Below are positions 1-6,931 of a stretch of DNA of 12,477 nucleotides, one piece after another (position 1 is the stretch's first letter; the number at the start of each line of letters is the position of its first letter). The stretch spans positions 1 through 12,477 of the forward strand of contig DATAEK010000035.1 of assembly GCA_036258055.1 (NCBI GenBank), in the 5' to 3' direction. The translations under genes and the position numbers were made by a program. The notes under the pieces were generated by a model. It was not told the origin of the DNA. It saw nothing but the letters and a program-made list of their open reading frames with translations, and did not search any database. The stretch is from DATAEK01 sp036258055. GTDB lineage: Bacteria; Acidobacteriota; Vicinamibacteria; Vicinamibacterales; 2-12-FULL-66-21.

Positions 1-1965
1 TGGAGACGTCGATTCGGGGGTCGTCCGGACATCGTCAACTCGACGACGACGCTCGACGGCCATGCCGTGACGATTGTGGGGGTCGCTCCGGCCGCCCTGA
101 AGTTTCCGGCCGCTGCAGAGTTCTGGCAGCCGCTTATCTTCACGCCGCATGACCTCGCGCCCGCGGCACGCGGCGCCCAGTGGGTGCAGGTATTGGCCCG
201 CTTGAAGGACACCGTGTCGCCCGGCCAGGCGACAACCGCGCTGCAAACGGTGGCCGATCGTCTGGCCACGGAATTTCCCCAAACAGAAAAGGACGCGACG
301 CTGATGGCCACGCCGCTGCAGGAGCGGATTGTTGGTGGCATTCGCCCCACGCTCGTGACCCTTTTCGGCTCCGTCACGCTCGTGCTGCTCATCGCCTGTG
401 CGAACGTCGCGAATCTGCTGCTCGCGCGTGGGCAGACTCGCAGCCGCGAGGTGGCCGTGCGGGCTGCTCTCGGCGCGAGTCGGCGCCAGCTGATTGCGCA
501 GTTGCTGACAGAGAGCCTCGTCCTGGGGGCGCTCGGAGGAGCGGCGGGTGCAGGTGTCGCCTTCTGTTTCGTGCGTGCACTGGTGCTGCTCGGGCCGACG
601 TCGATCCCGCGCCTGCCGGAACTGTCCGTCGACATGCACGTCCTGGCCTTCGGCTTCGCGATGACACTCGTCACGAGCATCGCGTGTGGGCTGACACCGG
701 CGTTGGCGGTATCCCGACGGTCCAGTGAACGGTTCGCGTTGAGTAACCGTGGGGCCGTGGGCGCGAGCGGAACGCGCGCTCGACAGGTCCTCGTCGTCTC
801 GGAGTTGGCGGGCGCGGCGATGCTGTTGGTGGGGGCCGGCTTGCTCATTCGCAGCTACGTTCAGGTCCAGCACGTCGAGCCGGGCTTCGAATCCGAAGGC
901 GTCACGACGTTCAGCGTGTCGTTGCCGGCCGCCAGATATGCAGATTCCGCGAGTTCGCGAGGGTTCGTGTCGGCGCTGCTCTCGCGACTGGAGGCGGAAC
1001 CCGGTGTTCAGTCAGCGGCGGTGGCGATGGGCCTTCCCTTCACGAGCGATCTCAACGCCATCACCGGCTTCCGTCACGAAGGTCAGGCGGAGCCGGACTC
1101 TGCATCGATGCCGACGGCCTCTATGCGGATCGTCAGTCCTGAATACTTCGAGACGATGAAGATCCCGATCCGCGACGGCCGACCATTCGACAGGCGTGAT
1201 ACCGCGACGAGTCCGGAGGTCGTCCTCATCAACGAACGGGCCGCACAGCGATTCTTCTCGGGACAGAATCCCGTTGGACAACAGATTCGAGTCAGCGCGG
1301 AGCTCGCGCGCGACGCGCGCAATGGACCGAAGACGATCGTCGGCGTCGTCGGTAACGTCAAGTACGGCGGCCTCGACGAGGACACGCCGGCCGAGATTTA
1401 CCTGCCGTACGAGCAGCATCCGGTGGACGCCTTCACCATCGCCGTGCGCACGTCGGCGGATCGCATCGTCTCCATTCCCACGCTGCGGCATGACGTGGCC
1501 GGGCTCGATCCCTTGCTGCCCCTCGCCAACATCAAGAGCCTCGCAGCGCTTGTCGATGCGTCGCTCGCTGGACGCCGTTTCACCATGCTGGTCCTCCTGG
1601 CCTTCGCCGCCATCGCGGTCGCGCTTTCCGTCATCGGCGTCTATGGTGTGCTCGCCTATCTGGTCGGTCAGCGGAGGAGAGAAATCGGTCTTCGGTTGGC
1701 GGTCGGCGCTTCGCCTGCCGATGTCGTCTGGTTGTTCGTGCGCGAAGGCGCAGCGCTGACGCTGGTTGGCTTGGGCGCCGGACTGGCCGGCGCACTCGCG
1801 GCCGGCCGGTGGATCTCGGCTCTGCTGTTCGGCGTCACACCAACCGATCCCGTCACGCTCGTGACCGTGGTGTGCGCGCTGGCTGGCGCGGCTGTATGTG
1901 CGATCTACGTGCCTGCGCGAAGGGCCGCAGGTGTCGATCCAAGCGATGCCCTCAGGGCGGAGTAG
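1..1965 (+). CDS. ADOP-type MacB/FtsX ABC permease, 5' end outside window
   Basis: The reading frame is open from base 1 (WRRRFGGRPDIV...), so the true start lies upstream; the first in-window start codon (GTG at 67) is internal. About 654 codons remain of a family usually near 800-900. Visible order: the end of the first periplasmic MacB core domain; an FtsX block near codons 115-225 (LVLLIACANVANLLLAR, then EVAVRAALGASRRQL); a linker helix (GAAMLLVGAGLLIRS); a second periplasmic domain beginning at VEPGFESEGV; and a C-terminal FtsX block from codon ~525 (LSVIGVYGVLAYLV, REIGLRLAVGAS), ending PSDALRAE. Two permease halves in one chain with no Walker-motif ATPase beside it fit the duplicated 'orphan' permeases of Acidobacteriota. 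The family is linked to MacB-like export or lipoprotein handling, but the substrate is unknown. The frame is intact. No downstream gene is on the same strand. Confidence 0.93.
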   Translation, partial: WRRRFGGRPDIVNSTTTLDGHAVTIVGVAPAALKFPAAAEFWQPLIFTPHDLAPAARGAQWVQVLARLKDTVSPGQATTALQTVADRLATEFPQTEKDATLMATPLQERIVGGIRPTLVTLFGSVTLVLLIACANVANLLLARGQTRSREVAVRAALGASRRQLIAQLLTESLVLGALGGAAGAGVAFCFVRALVLLGPTSIPRLPELSVDMHVLAFGFAMTLVTSIACGLTPALAVSRRSSERFALSNRGAVGASGTRARQVLVVSELAGAAMLLVGAGLLIRSYVQVQHVEPGFESEGVTTFSVSLPAARYADSASSRGFVSALLSRLEAEPGVQSAAVAMGLPFTSDLNAITGFRHEGQAEPDSASMPTASMRIVSPEYFETMKIPIRDGRPFDRRDTATSPEVVLINERAAQRFFSGQNPVGQQIRVSAELARDARNGPKTIVGVVGNVKYGGLDEDTPAEIYLPYEQHPVDAFTIAVRTSADRIVSIPTLRHDVAGLDPLLPLANIKSLAALVDASLAGRRFTMLVLLAFAAIAVALSVIGVYGVLAYLVGQRRREIGLRLAVGASPADVVWLFVREGAALTLVGLGAGLAGALAAGRWISALLFGVTPTDPVTLVTVVCALAGAAVCAIYVPARRAAGVDPSDALRAE

Positions 1966-2182
1966 GAGTGTTTCCTCGGCCGCGAAGCCGAATCACCGAA
2001 ACGTTTCCCGACCGCCTCCCGTCCAGGTCCGTGGTGGGCGCACCGCCGTAAGTGACCTTGACAGATTCGAAGGTCTGACACGGGATGGCTTGAACCGATA
2101 CGGTTCTCGTTCCGAGAGAGAGCTATACCGCCTTGCGCGACATGCCCTCAGCCGTCGCTTTTTGTTCCTCCCATGGCCTCTC
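1966..2182. other. Gene-free spacer with three small inverted repeats
   Basis: No convincing gene on either strand; the plus-strand frames here have no recognisable protein. Three short perfect inverted repeats lie close together. GACCTT at 2054-2059 pairs with AAGGTC at 2070-2075. AACCG at 2093-2097 pairs with CGGTT at 2101-2105. TCTCG at 2105-2109 pairs with CGAGA at 2113-2117. They begin about 90 bases after the permease stop and could slow or end its transcript, but no T-run follows, so this is not a standard intrinsic terminator. The permease on the left and the decayed minus-strand block converge here. Confidence 0.4.
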
Positions 2183-2371
2183 ATCGCAGATCAGGATTTG
2201 CTTACCGGTGATACCGCCGTGACCCAGATTCTCGTGTGCTCGGCGAGCCTGAACAAGCGGGATCCGCTCGGCGACCAGGGGCTCGATCTTTCGCTCTGCA
2301 AGAAGCTCGAAAAGCGCAGCACGTTCGCGGCCACGATTTCCAACGACGCGTGCTCGTTTCGCGAGGGTGCC
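2183..2371 (-). pseudogene. C-terminal relic of MDR-family NADPH:quinone reductase/alcohol dehydrogenase
   Basis: About 63 codons read like the last part of a medium-chain dehydrogenase/reductase: LAKRARVVGN (the usual 'lllkRaRVIG' strand after the Rossmann fold), AALFELLAERKIEPLVAERI, PLVQARRAHENL and GITGKQILIC, matching the family's closing pattern of F/I-P-L-x-E-A-x-x-A-H followed by V-x-G-K-I-V-L. The N-terminal catalytic GroES-like domain and the nucleotide-binding glycine motif are absent upstream. There the DNA is the tail of the SRPBCC gene, whose stop at 2398-2400 comes about 27 bases before this relic begins. The frame continues past the usual C-terminus to 2123 with unrelated residues. 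It is most likely the stump of a deleted gene at the 3' end of the old minus-strand cluster. Confidence 0.6.
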
Positions 2372-2397
2372 GTCGATATCATCGTGATGCTCCCGTG

Positions 2398-3047
2398 TCA
2401 TGCGGCGGGACGTTGATTGGCGCGGGTCTCGTCCATGTTCGCCGCGCGCAGCCCCTCTGACCGTAGCTTCAGCCCGAGCAGCATGCGGCGCGTCATGAGA
2501 AATCCCGCGGGCTCGATTGCGTGCGTGAGCAGCCGGGCCCACACCGCCTGTGCACGGACGGTGCTGCGCGATACGAGTCGTGTTCGCGTCTCGTCAATCG
2601 CGTACAGGCCAAACTGCCAGACCCAATCAAGGCCGCCCATGTTCCGCATATCCAACACGAGCGCGCGATTGGGTTCGAGGATGGCACTGGCCAGCTTGGG
2701 CCTCGTCCGAGCGGGATGTGGTCACCAACCGCGAGGTGCTGAAACTCCGGAAGAATGCGGGTGGCACTCGGACGATCCAGATAGCCGAAGAGGCGATCGA
2801 GCCAGTCGTAGCTGTACAGCCCGCCACGCTGATAGCCGATCTGCACCAACCAGGGCCAGATATGTTCTGGCCTCGCATTGACGATCACGGCCATGGTGCT
2901 GGAATACGTTTGATCGGGGAGGAGACTGTCGCCCGTCATCACGCGCGCGAGATCAGACGAATTGGCACCCCACTGGTTCATCCACCGCCGAATCGGAAAC
3001 CAATACAGCGCCGCGAACGTGAGAATCGCAAGGAGTGTCGGAAGCAT
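2398..3047 (-). pseudogene. SRPBCC-family protein with one frameshift
   Basis: The gene starts at ATG 3047 behind a strong Shine-Dalgarno (GGAGGAGG, minus strand, 3053-3060). It begins with one hydrophobic segment (codons 2-17), then the SRPBCC/polyketide-cyclase-like signature: codons 53-82 contain AVIVNARPEHIWPWLVQIG and GGLYSYDWLDRLFG, followed by VGDHIPLGRGP. Near codon 120 (about 2688-2692) the homology moves to another frame, continuing ASAILEPNRALVLDMRNM to a stop at 2398-2400. The phase change equals the loss of one base. Without repair the first frame ends in unrelated sequence at 2493. SRPBCC proteins hold hydrophobic ligands in a deep pocket; here a membrane anchor is likely. The start is 18 bases after the hydrolase stop, so the two were cotranscribed. 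Either a true pseudogene or a base-calling error; the relics around it favour decay. Confidence 0.78.
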
Positions 3048-3065
3048 GGCGTCCTCCTCCGGGGA

Positions 3066-3983
3066 CTACGCCACGGACCGCTCGGCGGTCGCGGCTCGAT
3101 CATCAGTTCGCGTCTTCTTCAGGAACTCGAGCACGCGCGCGTCCACGATGTGCTGTTGGCTGGAGCACATATCGTGGCGGCACGCTGGCACGAGCTCGCC
3201 GTCGAAATCGGGAATCAGCCGACGTGCGCGTTCCAGAGCCCGCGCCGGATCGGAGATGACTTGGTGGTCGCCGATGAGCAGCAGCGTAGGGACCTTCATT
3301 GTGCGTAGTTGCTCATCGGAGACGACTGCAGGCAGGACGCGCGCCGTTTCGATCGGCATTCGAAAATGCTTAAGGCCAAGATAGACCATCTCGAGCAGAT
3401 TCGCGTACGCCCGATCCGTGAATCCGAGCCAGTGAAAGAACGTGTTCACCGTAAAGCGTGTCGGGAGCCAGACCATGAGCATTCCGCGCACGGTGAACTG
3501 TCTGACCATCGGCAGCAGCCCGCCAGGTGACAGCAGGACGAGTTTCGCAACACGCTGCCGGACGGCGACCGCGTAATTGAGAGCCAGCCAGCCACCAAAC
3601 GACATGCCCACAAGAGAGACGCGATCGAGGTGCAATGCGTCCAAGGTCGCTGTCAACCACGAAACAAAATCCGCCACATTGCATATTGGCTCGCTGGGGC
3701 TGCTCTTGCTCGGTTGACCCATAACGTCTACCGCATAGACCCGATACTCCTTGCTGAACGCGGCGATGTTGGGCGACCACATCGTCAAGGTCGCCATGTA
3801 TCCGTGCAACAGCACCAGCGGCGGCGCTGTCGTCGGTCCGCAGATGACGACGTGCGTCGTCCCAAACCGATTCCGAACGTCGATCTGTTCGTAGGGAACA
3901 GGCCACAACTTCATCGCGTTGTCATAGGCCGCTAGGAACTTCGCTTCACCCTCGGCAGTCTTGAACGCAGATGCTTGGAACAT
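3066..3983 (-). CDS. Alpha/beta-fold hydrolase
   Basis: An intact hydrolase of 306 residues from ATG 3983. The oxyanion-side motif LVLLHGYMATLTMW is near residue 60. The nucleophile elbow is GMSFGG (Ser128), the acid candidate Asp239 lies in LLLIGDHQVIS, and the catalytic His is probably His270 in CRHDMCSS, so the triad is complete. A cap region lies around residues 155-215. Substrate is unknown; ester or C-C hydrolases of the MhpC-like group look similar. There is no signal peptide, so it is probably cytoplasmic. Start choice: ATG codons stand at 3986 and 3983 behind GGGAGG (3990-3995), and spacing favours 3983. A longer frame opens at 4022, but its extra residues (MLAVVLLREGRQ) are the tail of the upstream DUF998 relic, not hydrolase. 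It shares an operon with the SRPBCC gene 18 bases downstream. Confidence 0.9.
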   Translation of the reverse strand: MFQASAFKTAEGEAKFLAAYDNAMKLWPVPYEQIDVRNRFGTTHVVICGPTTAPPLVLLHGYMATLTMWSPNIAAFSKEYRVYAVDVMGQPSKSSPSEPICNVADFVSWLTATLDALHLDRVSLVGMSFGGWLALNYAVAVRQRVAKLVLLSPGGLLPMVRQFTVRGMLMVWLPTRFTVNTFFHWLGFTDRAYANLLEMVYLGLKHFRMPIETARVLPAVVSDEQLRTMKVPTLLLIGDHQVISDPARALERARRLIPDFDGELVPACRHDMCSSQQHIVDARVLEFLKKTRTDDRAATAERSVA

Positions 3984-3986
3984 CAT

Positions 3987-4215
3987 CTGCCTCCCTTCAC
4001 GCAACAGAACTACGGCAAGCATCGCCTGCCAGAGTTGGTAGCCGTACTGTGAACCCGTTCAGCCAGCCCCATTCCCGGTGTCGGCTGGTGCGCCGCAACC
4101 GCAGAGACGTATTAGAGAAGATGGCAGGCACCAGCAGGACCAGCGCCGTTGCTGCCGAGTAGGACCGGAACCAGCCTTTGAAGGCGGCCATGCTGAACAC
4201 GATCCTTGGCTGCAT
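3987..4215 (-). pseudogene. C-terminal relic of a DUF998 membrane protein, broken in three frames
   Basis: Three successive frames rebuild the last ~75 residues of a DUF998 protein, judged against the intact copy at 4260-5549. Frame one (4215 to ~4112) gives AAFKGWFRSYSAATALVLLV, matching FGKRFRVYSIATIAIVLA. Frame two (4111 to ~4049) gives YVSAVAAHQPTPGMGLAERV, matching SRVQADLPTPWVGVWERV. Frame three (from 4046) gives YGYQLWQAMLAVVLLRE, matching AYMLWIAVLAAVLLR. Each switch equals the loss of one base. The first ~150 residues of the family are missing upstream, where an in-frame stop lies just before 4215. The third frame runs without a stop into the hydrolase start, so automated gene calls may extend the hydrolase by 12 wrong residues. 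Confidence 0.75.
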
Positions 4216-4259
4216 AGAGTCTCAACCTCGATTCATGCGGCAGTGTGATACTGCCTGTG

Positions 4260-5549
4260 TCACGACCCGTCAGACATACTTCCTCTCTCCTGCGAGGTTC
4301 CGGTCCGGAGGAGCACGGCGGCCAGCACCGCGATCCACAGCATGTACGCCAAGCTGCTCACGCGTTCCCAGACGCCGACCCACGGCGTTGGCAAGTCTGC
4401 CTGCACCCGGGACGTATACGTTCCAGTCATCACCCCACAGGCCAACACGATCGCTATGGTCGCGATGGAGTAGACGCGAAAACGCTTGCCAAACACCGCG
4501 GCCCCGAAACTGGTTTCGAATAGAAAAAGGAGACCCGTCACGATCATCCACACGATGTGCAGGGTGTCGCTCAGTGTCGGGCCGCTGGCGGCCAGCACCG
4601 CACGCTGGTGCATCGGCGGCCAGAAGTAGCCAAACGCTCCATGTATCATCAGCAACATCCCCACGACGCGTTGTGCGCGGTTAGGAGGCGCCGCCGTCCA
4701 AACGATCCATCCGAAAGCGATCATCAGCACGGTGTAAAGGGTGCCGAGCACCATCCACAGTGGCCTCGTCGGCGCGCCGATCGCGGACAGCTCACTGATC
4801 GTTTGATCCGCAGCGCTGTAGCCGTCCCAGAGAATGCCGACGAAGAGCGTCATTGCGACGTAGAGGACGACCGCCAGAATCCCGCAGGTGAGCAACGGCT
4901 TGCGCCATCGTTCGACGCGCCCGCCAGCGTTGGTACGCGCTGTACTGCGCCGTTGAATGCCGCGCAGGTGCCGCGCTTCCATGATGCGATGGCCGATTCC
5001 AGCAAAGGCGATGAGCAGCGGACGCGGAAGGGTCGCGAGCACCGCGTACGCGCGCTGGATGAAGATGCGGCGGTGACCGGCGGGCGGCTCTGCGCGAGCG
5101 AGATCCAGCCAATGAGAGGACACCTGCCCTCGCACGATGAGCCGTGTTCGGCCAGCGTCAATCGGCTCGAGCGCGTGTTCCCACGCGACCGCGTGGCCGC
5201 CGTGGCCATCGGGTACCGTCAACACCAGATCCCGAGGCGGATCCACCACAGCGACAACGAACGCGTCGGTGGCACCGGGAACCGCCGGCATGACGTCCCC
5301 GGGGACCACCATCTGGAGTTCGGGTACGACGCGCCTCGCACTGGGCGCGCCGCCGTTGTCAATCAGATCCCAGCTGTACCAGCCGGCGCGATCGGCGCCC
5401 ATTTGCGCAATCCACGGCCAGACCTGTTCTAGCGGCGCGTCAATCGTGATGGCGTGGGTTGACGTAAAGATTGGGTCGGGCACCATCGCGTCGGCGGCAA
5501 GCGAACGATGCCCTTCGACGGCGGTCGCAAAGCACGTGGCGAGCGCCAT
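4260..5549 (-). CDS. SRPBCC domain fused to DUF998 six-helix membrane domain
   Basis: Residues counted from ATG 5549 (429 aa). Residues ~15-200 are a SRPBCC domain: MVPDP, then HAITIDAPLEQVWPWIAQMG, AGWYSWD, VVPGDVMPAV and LTVPDG, with closing helices to ~195. Residues ~218-415 are a DUF998 domain with about six hydrophobic helices and family motifs GYSAADQTISELSAIGAPTR, IHGAFGYFWPPMHQR, LPTPWVGVWERV and YMLWIAVLAAVLLR. No Met or GTG start lies between the halves, and no frame change is needed, so this reads as a true fusion. I infer a ligand-binding domain tethered to the inner membrane; no function is established for DUF998. The start is uncertain: the frame stays open to 5924, but residues before ATG 5549 do not look like protein, and no good ribosome site precedes it. 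A shifted frame (5550-5650) contains a helix-like segment, so the gene's own N-terminus may be damaged. Confidence 0.75.
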   Translation of the reverse strand: MALATCFATAVEGHRSLAADAMVPDPIFTSTHAITIDAPLEQVWPWIAQMGADRAGWYSWDLIDNGGAPSARRVVPELQMVVPGDVMPAVPGATDAFVVAVVDPPRDLVLTVPDGHGGHAVAWEHALEPIDAGRTRLIVRGQVSSHWLDLARAEPPAGHRRIFIQRAYAVLATLPRPLLIAFAGIGHRIMEARHLRGIQRRSTARTNAGGRVERWRKPLLTCGILAVVLYVAMTLFVGILWDGYSAADQTISELSAIGAPTRPLWMVLGTLYTVLMIAFGWIVWTAAPPNRAQRVVGMLLMIHGAFGYFWPPMHQRAVLAASGPTLSDTLHIVWMIVTGLLFLFETSFGAAVFGKRFRVYSIATIAIVLACGVMTGTYTSRVQADLPTPWVGVWERVSSLAYMLWIAVLAAVLLRTGTSQERGSMSDGS

Positions 5550-5787
5550 AACGCAATGGAAGCAGCATTTGCCGTACCTGCGACGCACAGAGGCAGGATT
5601 GCCTAAAACGAAGCGATTGCCAGGATTCCGGTGGTGAACGCACGCCCGCCCGCCGAAAATCCCGCAGTCACCACGGATTTTTTCGAGTCGGCCGACAACA
5701 TGGCGACACGTCGGCGGCGCACGGTCGAGACACTGCCAACATAGTCGGCGGCAAGGTTGATGCGTGATCCCGTAGGTGATCGAACGA
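5550..5787. other. Spacer between cytochrome relic and SRPBCC-DUF998 gene, possible N-terminal debris
   Basis: No intact gene. On the minus strand one frame (about 5603-5665) reads AGGRAFTTGILAIASF before a stop, like part of a membrane anchor. A second frame near 5570 reads LPLRYGA, resembling the 'RWGAT' motif that precedes many SRPBCC domains. The downstream gene uses the third frame. These pieces could be the broken N-terminus of the SRPBCC-DUF998 gene, but each is too short to prove it. No promoter was recognised. Confidence 0.3.
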
Positions 5788-6057
5788 GCCGATCGGCGGG
5801 TAGTCCTCTCGTACACGGCGCGGATCGAACCAGTCTTCGAGCGTCGCGCACCAGCCGCTATGCCCGAACATGCTGCGATACCACACGCCTTTGAGCGACG
5901 GGACCTTGTAATACCCGGTGCCACGGCGTGTGCGCATCGTCAGCTCCGGGTCTGTCCCCACAGAAGTTCGCAGAATGTCGAACTTCGTCAGATGGTCCGC
6001 AGGAATCTCGAAACCAGCGGCGGGCGTCAGCTTGTTGTTCGTGTAGAGCGCTTCACC
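5788..6057 (-). pseudogene. C-terminal relic of a di-haem peroxidase-like cytochrome c protein
   Basis: About 90 codons match the closing part of a family of cytochrome c/peroxidase-like proteins common in Acidobacteriota: LYTNNKLTPAAGFEIPADH, then SVGTDPELTMRTRRGTG, YYKVPSLKGVWYRSMFGHSG, WCATLEDWFDPRRVREDYPP. In relatives a CxxCH haem site normally stands just before the 'LYTNNKLTP' stretch; here the preceding residues (RATGAIDGEA) contain no CxxCH, and neither does any other part of the frame. The usual end (a 'GHxFGL...ALxxFL' type tail) is also missing, replaced by unrelated residues after 5788. The frame continues upstream to 6177 without recognisable protein. With no haem site it cannot work as a cytochrome. 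The family assignment is from remembered motifs. Confidence 0.55.
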
Positions 6058-6201
6058 ATCGATCGCTCCGGTTGCGCGAACTACCGCCTCCACGGGAGCC
6101 CGCGCCTCCGGCTCCTCTCCTGATCGGCAGATCCGGTCGGGCCACTGCACCGCCTTACTTGCCACGCGACCGCTCAAGTGGTCGCACTCCGATCACAGGT
6201 G

Positions 6202-6693
6202 TCAGTTTCCCACCAAGTGGGCGCATTCGAAGTAGCCGAGGACGCCGATGTAGAAGTAAGGCTGGCCCGTGGACTCGCAAGACTGGCCGTTGTAGATCTC
6301 GGGCCGAATCAACAGTACGTTTGCCTCGAACACGTCGTTCCTCCAGCGCTTCAGCATGACCGTTTCGGCTCGATCAGCGGGCGGCTGTGCGGGCGGGATG
6401 GCGACGACGGGAAGGGGCTGGCCGGGCGGGCTACATACAGTCACACTGGGGACGGGCGTGCGGCAGTTCCAACCGCGCGCCTCGAAGTCCTGCCAGCTCT
6501 GGCTGGTCCCCTGTGCGCTCGAAACGGCCGCCGTCGCAACTGTCGCCGTGCCGGTTGGGGTCACGGTCGGCATGGTCGGGCTTGCCGGCGTCTGGCTGCA
6601 GGCAGTGGCGAGTGCACCGGCCGCGACAGCCGCCGCCAACCGGGTCCTCGCCGCACGGCCTAACGTGTTTGACAATAACGTCATTCCTTGCAT
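6202..6693 (-). CDS. Small Cys-rich secreted or lipoprotein-like protein, unknown function
   Basis: A 163-residue protein from ATG 6693. The start is set by AAAGGAGGAGG a few bases upstream; a longer frame to 6891 would run through the divergent promoter region and has no protein character. Residues 1-31 look like a signal peptide (RAARTRLAAAVAAGALATAC). Cys32 could be lipidated, though the lipobox (LATAC) has Ala at -3 and is not canonical. A low-complexity Thr/Pro/Ala linker follows (residues 33-62). The C-terminal domain has four Cys (77, 87, 139, 157) in GWNCRTP, VTVCSPP, GQSCESTG and FECAHL, well placed for two disulfides in the periplasm. I recognise no named family. It is transcribed away from the sigma factor-kinase operon, so it could be a target or a sensor partner of it; that is inference. 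Confidence 0.72.
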   Translation of the reverse strand: MQGMTLLSNTLGRAARTRLAAAVAAGALATACSQTPASPTMPTVTPTGTATVATAAVSSAQGTSQSWQDFEARGWNCRTPVPSVTVCSPPGQPLPVVAIPPAQPPADRAETVMLKRWRNDVFEANVLLIRPEIYNGQSCESTGQPYFYIGVLGYFECAHLVGN

Positions 6694-6846
6694 GTTGCCT
6701 CCTCCTTTGGAAGGCGACCAGCAGCCCTCGAACAGGGATGTGGTCGCACTGCTTCGGCACGCCGCATGGCGGTCGCGGCGGTAGCCCACAGGAAGTGAAT
6801 GCGGGAATTCGCCGACAAACGGGTAACGCCACCTTGGGGCGGCCGC

Positions 6847-6852
6847 TATAAT
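6847..6852 (+). promoter_or_regulatory. Perfect -10 box (TATAAT) for the sigma factor-kinase operon
   Basis: TATAAT stands alone in GC-rich DNA, 80 bases before the sigma factor GTG. It predicts a transcript start near 6859 and a leader of about 70 bases. At 17-base spacing the -35 position (6824-6829, TAACGC) is poor, so the promoter may need an activator or depend mainly on its -10. Confidence 0.5.
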
Positions 6853-6880
6853 CAGCCAAACGTCAATTCCCAAGCGCCAA

Positions 6881-6915
6881 CTCAGACCCAACGAAACAAG
6901 TTGGGATGAGGGAGG
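6881..6915 (+). promoter_or_regulatory. Leader hairpin directly before the ribosome binding site
   Basis: CCCAAC (6887-6892) pairs with GTTGGG (6900-6905) around the loop GAAACAA. After a small internal bulge, CTCA (6881-6884) pairs with TGAG (6907-6910), giving ten base pairs in all. The hairpin ends at the base before GGAGG (6911-6915), the likely Shine-Dalgarno for the GTG start at 6932. Because it abuts the binding site it could limit ribosome access. The GGAGG-to-GTG distance (16 bases) is long; AGG at 6918-6920 is a nearer, weaker alternative. Confidence 0.45.
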
Positions 6916-6931
6916 TTAGGTCCGAGTAGCC

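Noticed and set aside
1..1965. Left and right permeases as terminal copies of one duplicated or transposed unit
   Set aside because: They share only family-level motifs and their sequences differ throughout, so they are separate paralogues.
4557..5432. Long open plus-strand frame (291 codons) opposite the SRPBCC-DUF998 gene
   Set aside because: The minus strand carries recognisable domains; this frame has only Arg/His/Asp-rich, low-hydrophobic sequence.
5550..5924. Extension of the SRPBCC-DUF998 gene to an ATG at 5924
   Set aside because: The extra 125 residues are Arg/Cys-rich with no domain, and they overlap the cytochrome relic in another frame.
6694..6891. Extension of the Cys-rich protein to a start at 6891
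   Set aside because: It would cross the TATAAT box and leader of the divergent operon, and the strong ribosome site supports ATG 6693.
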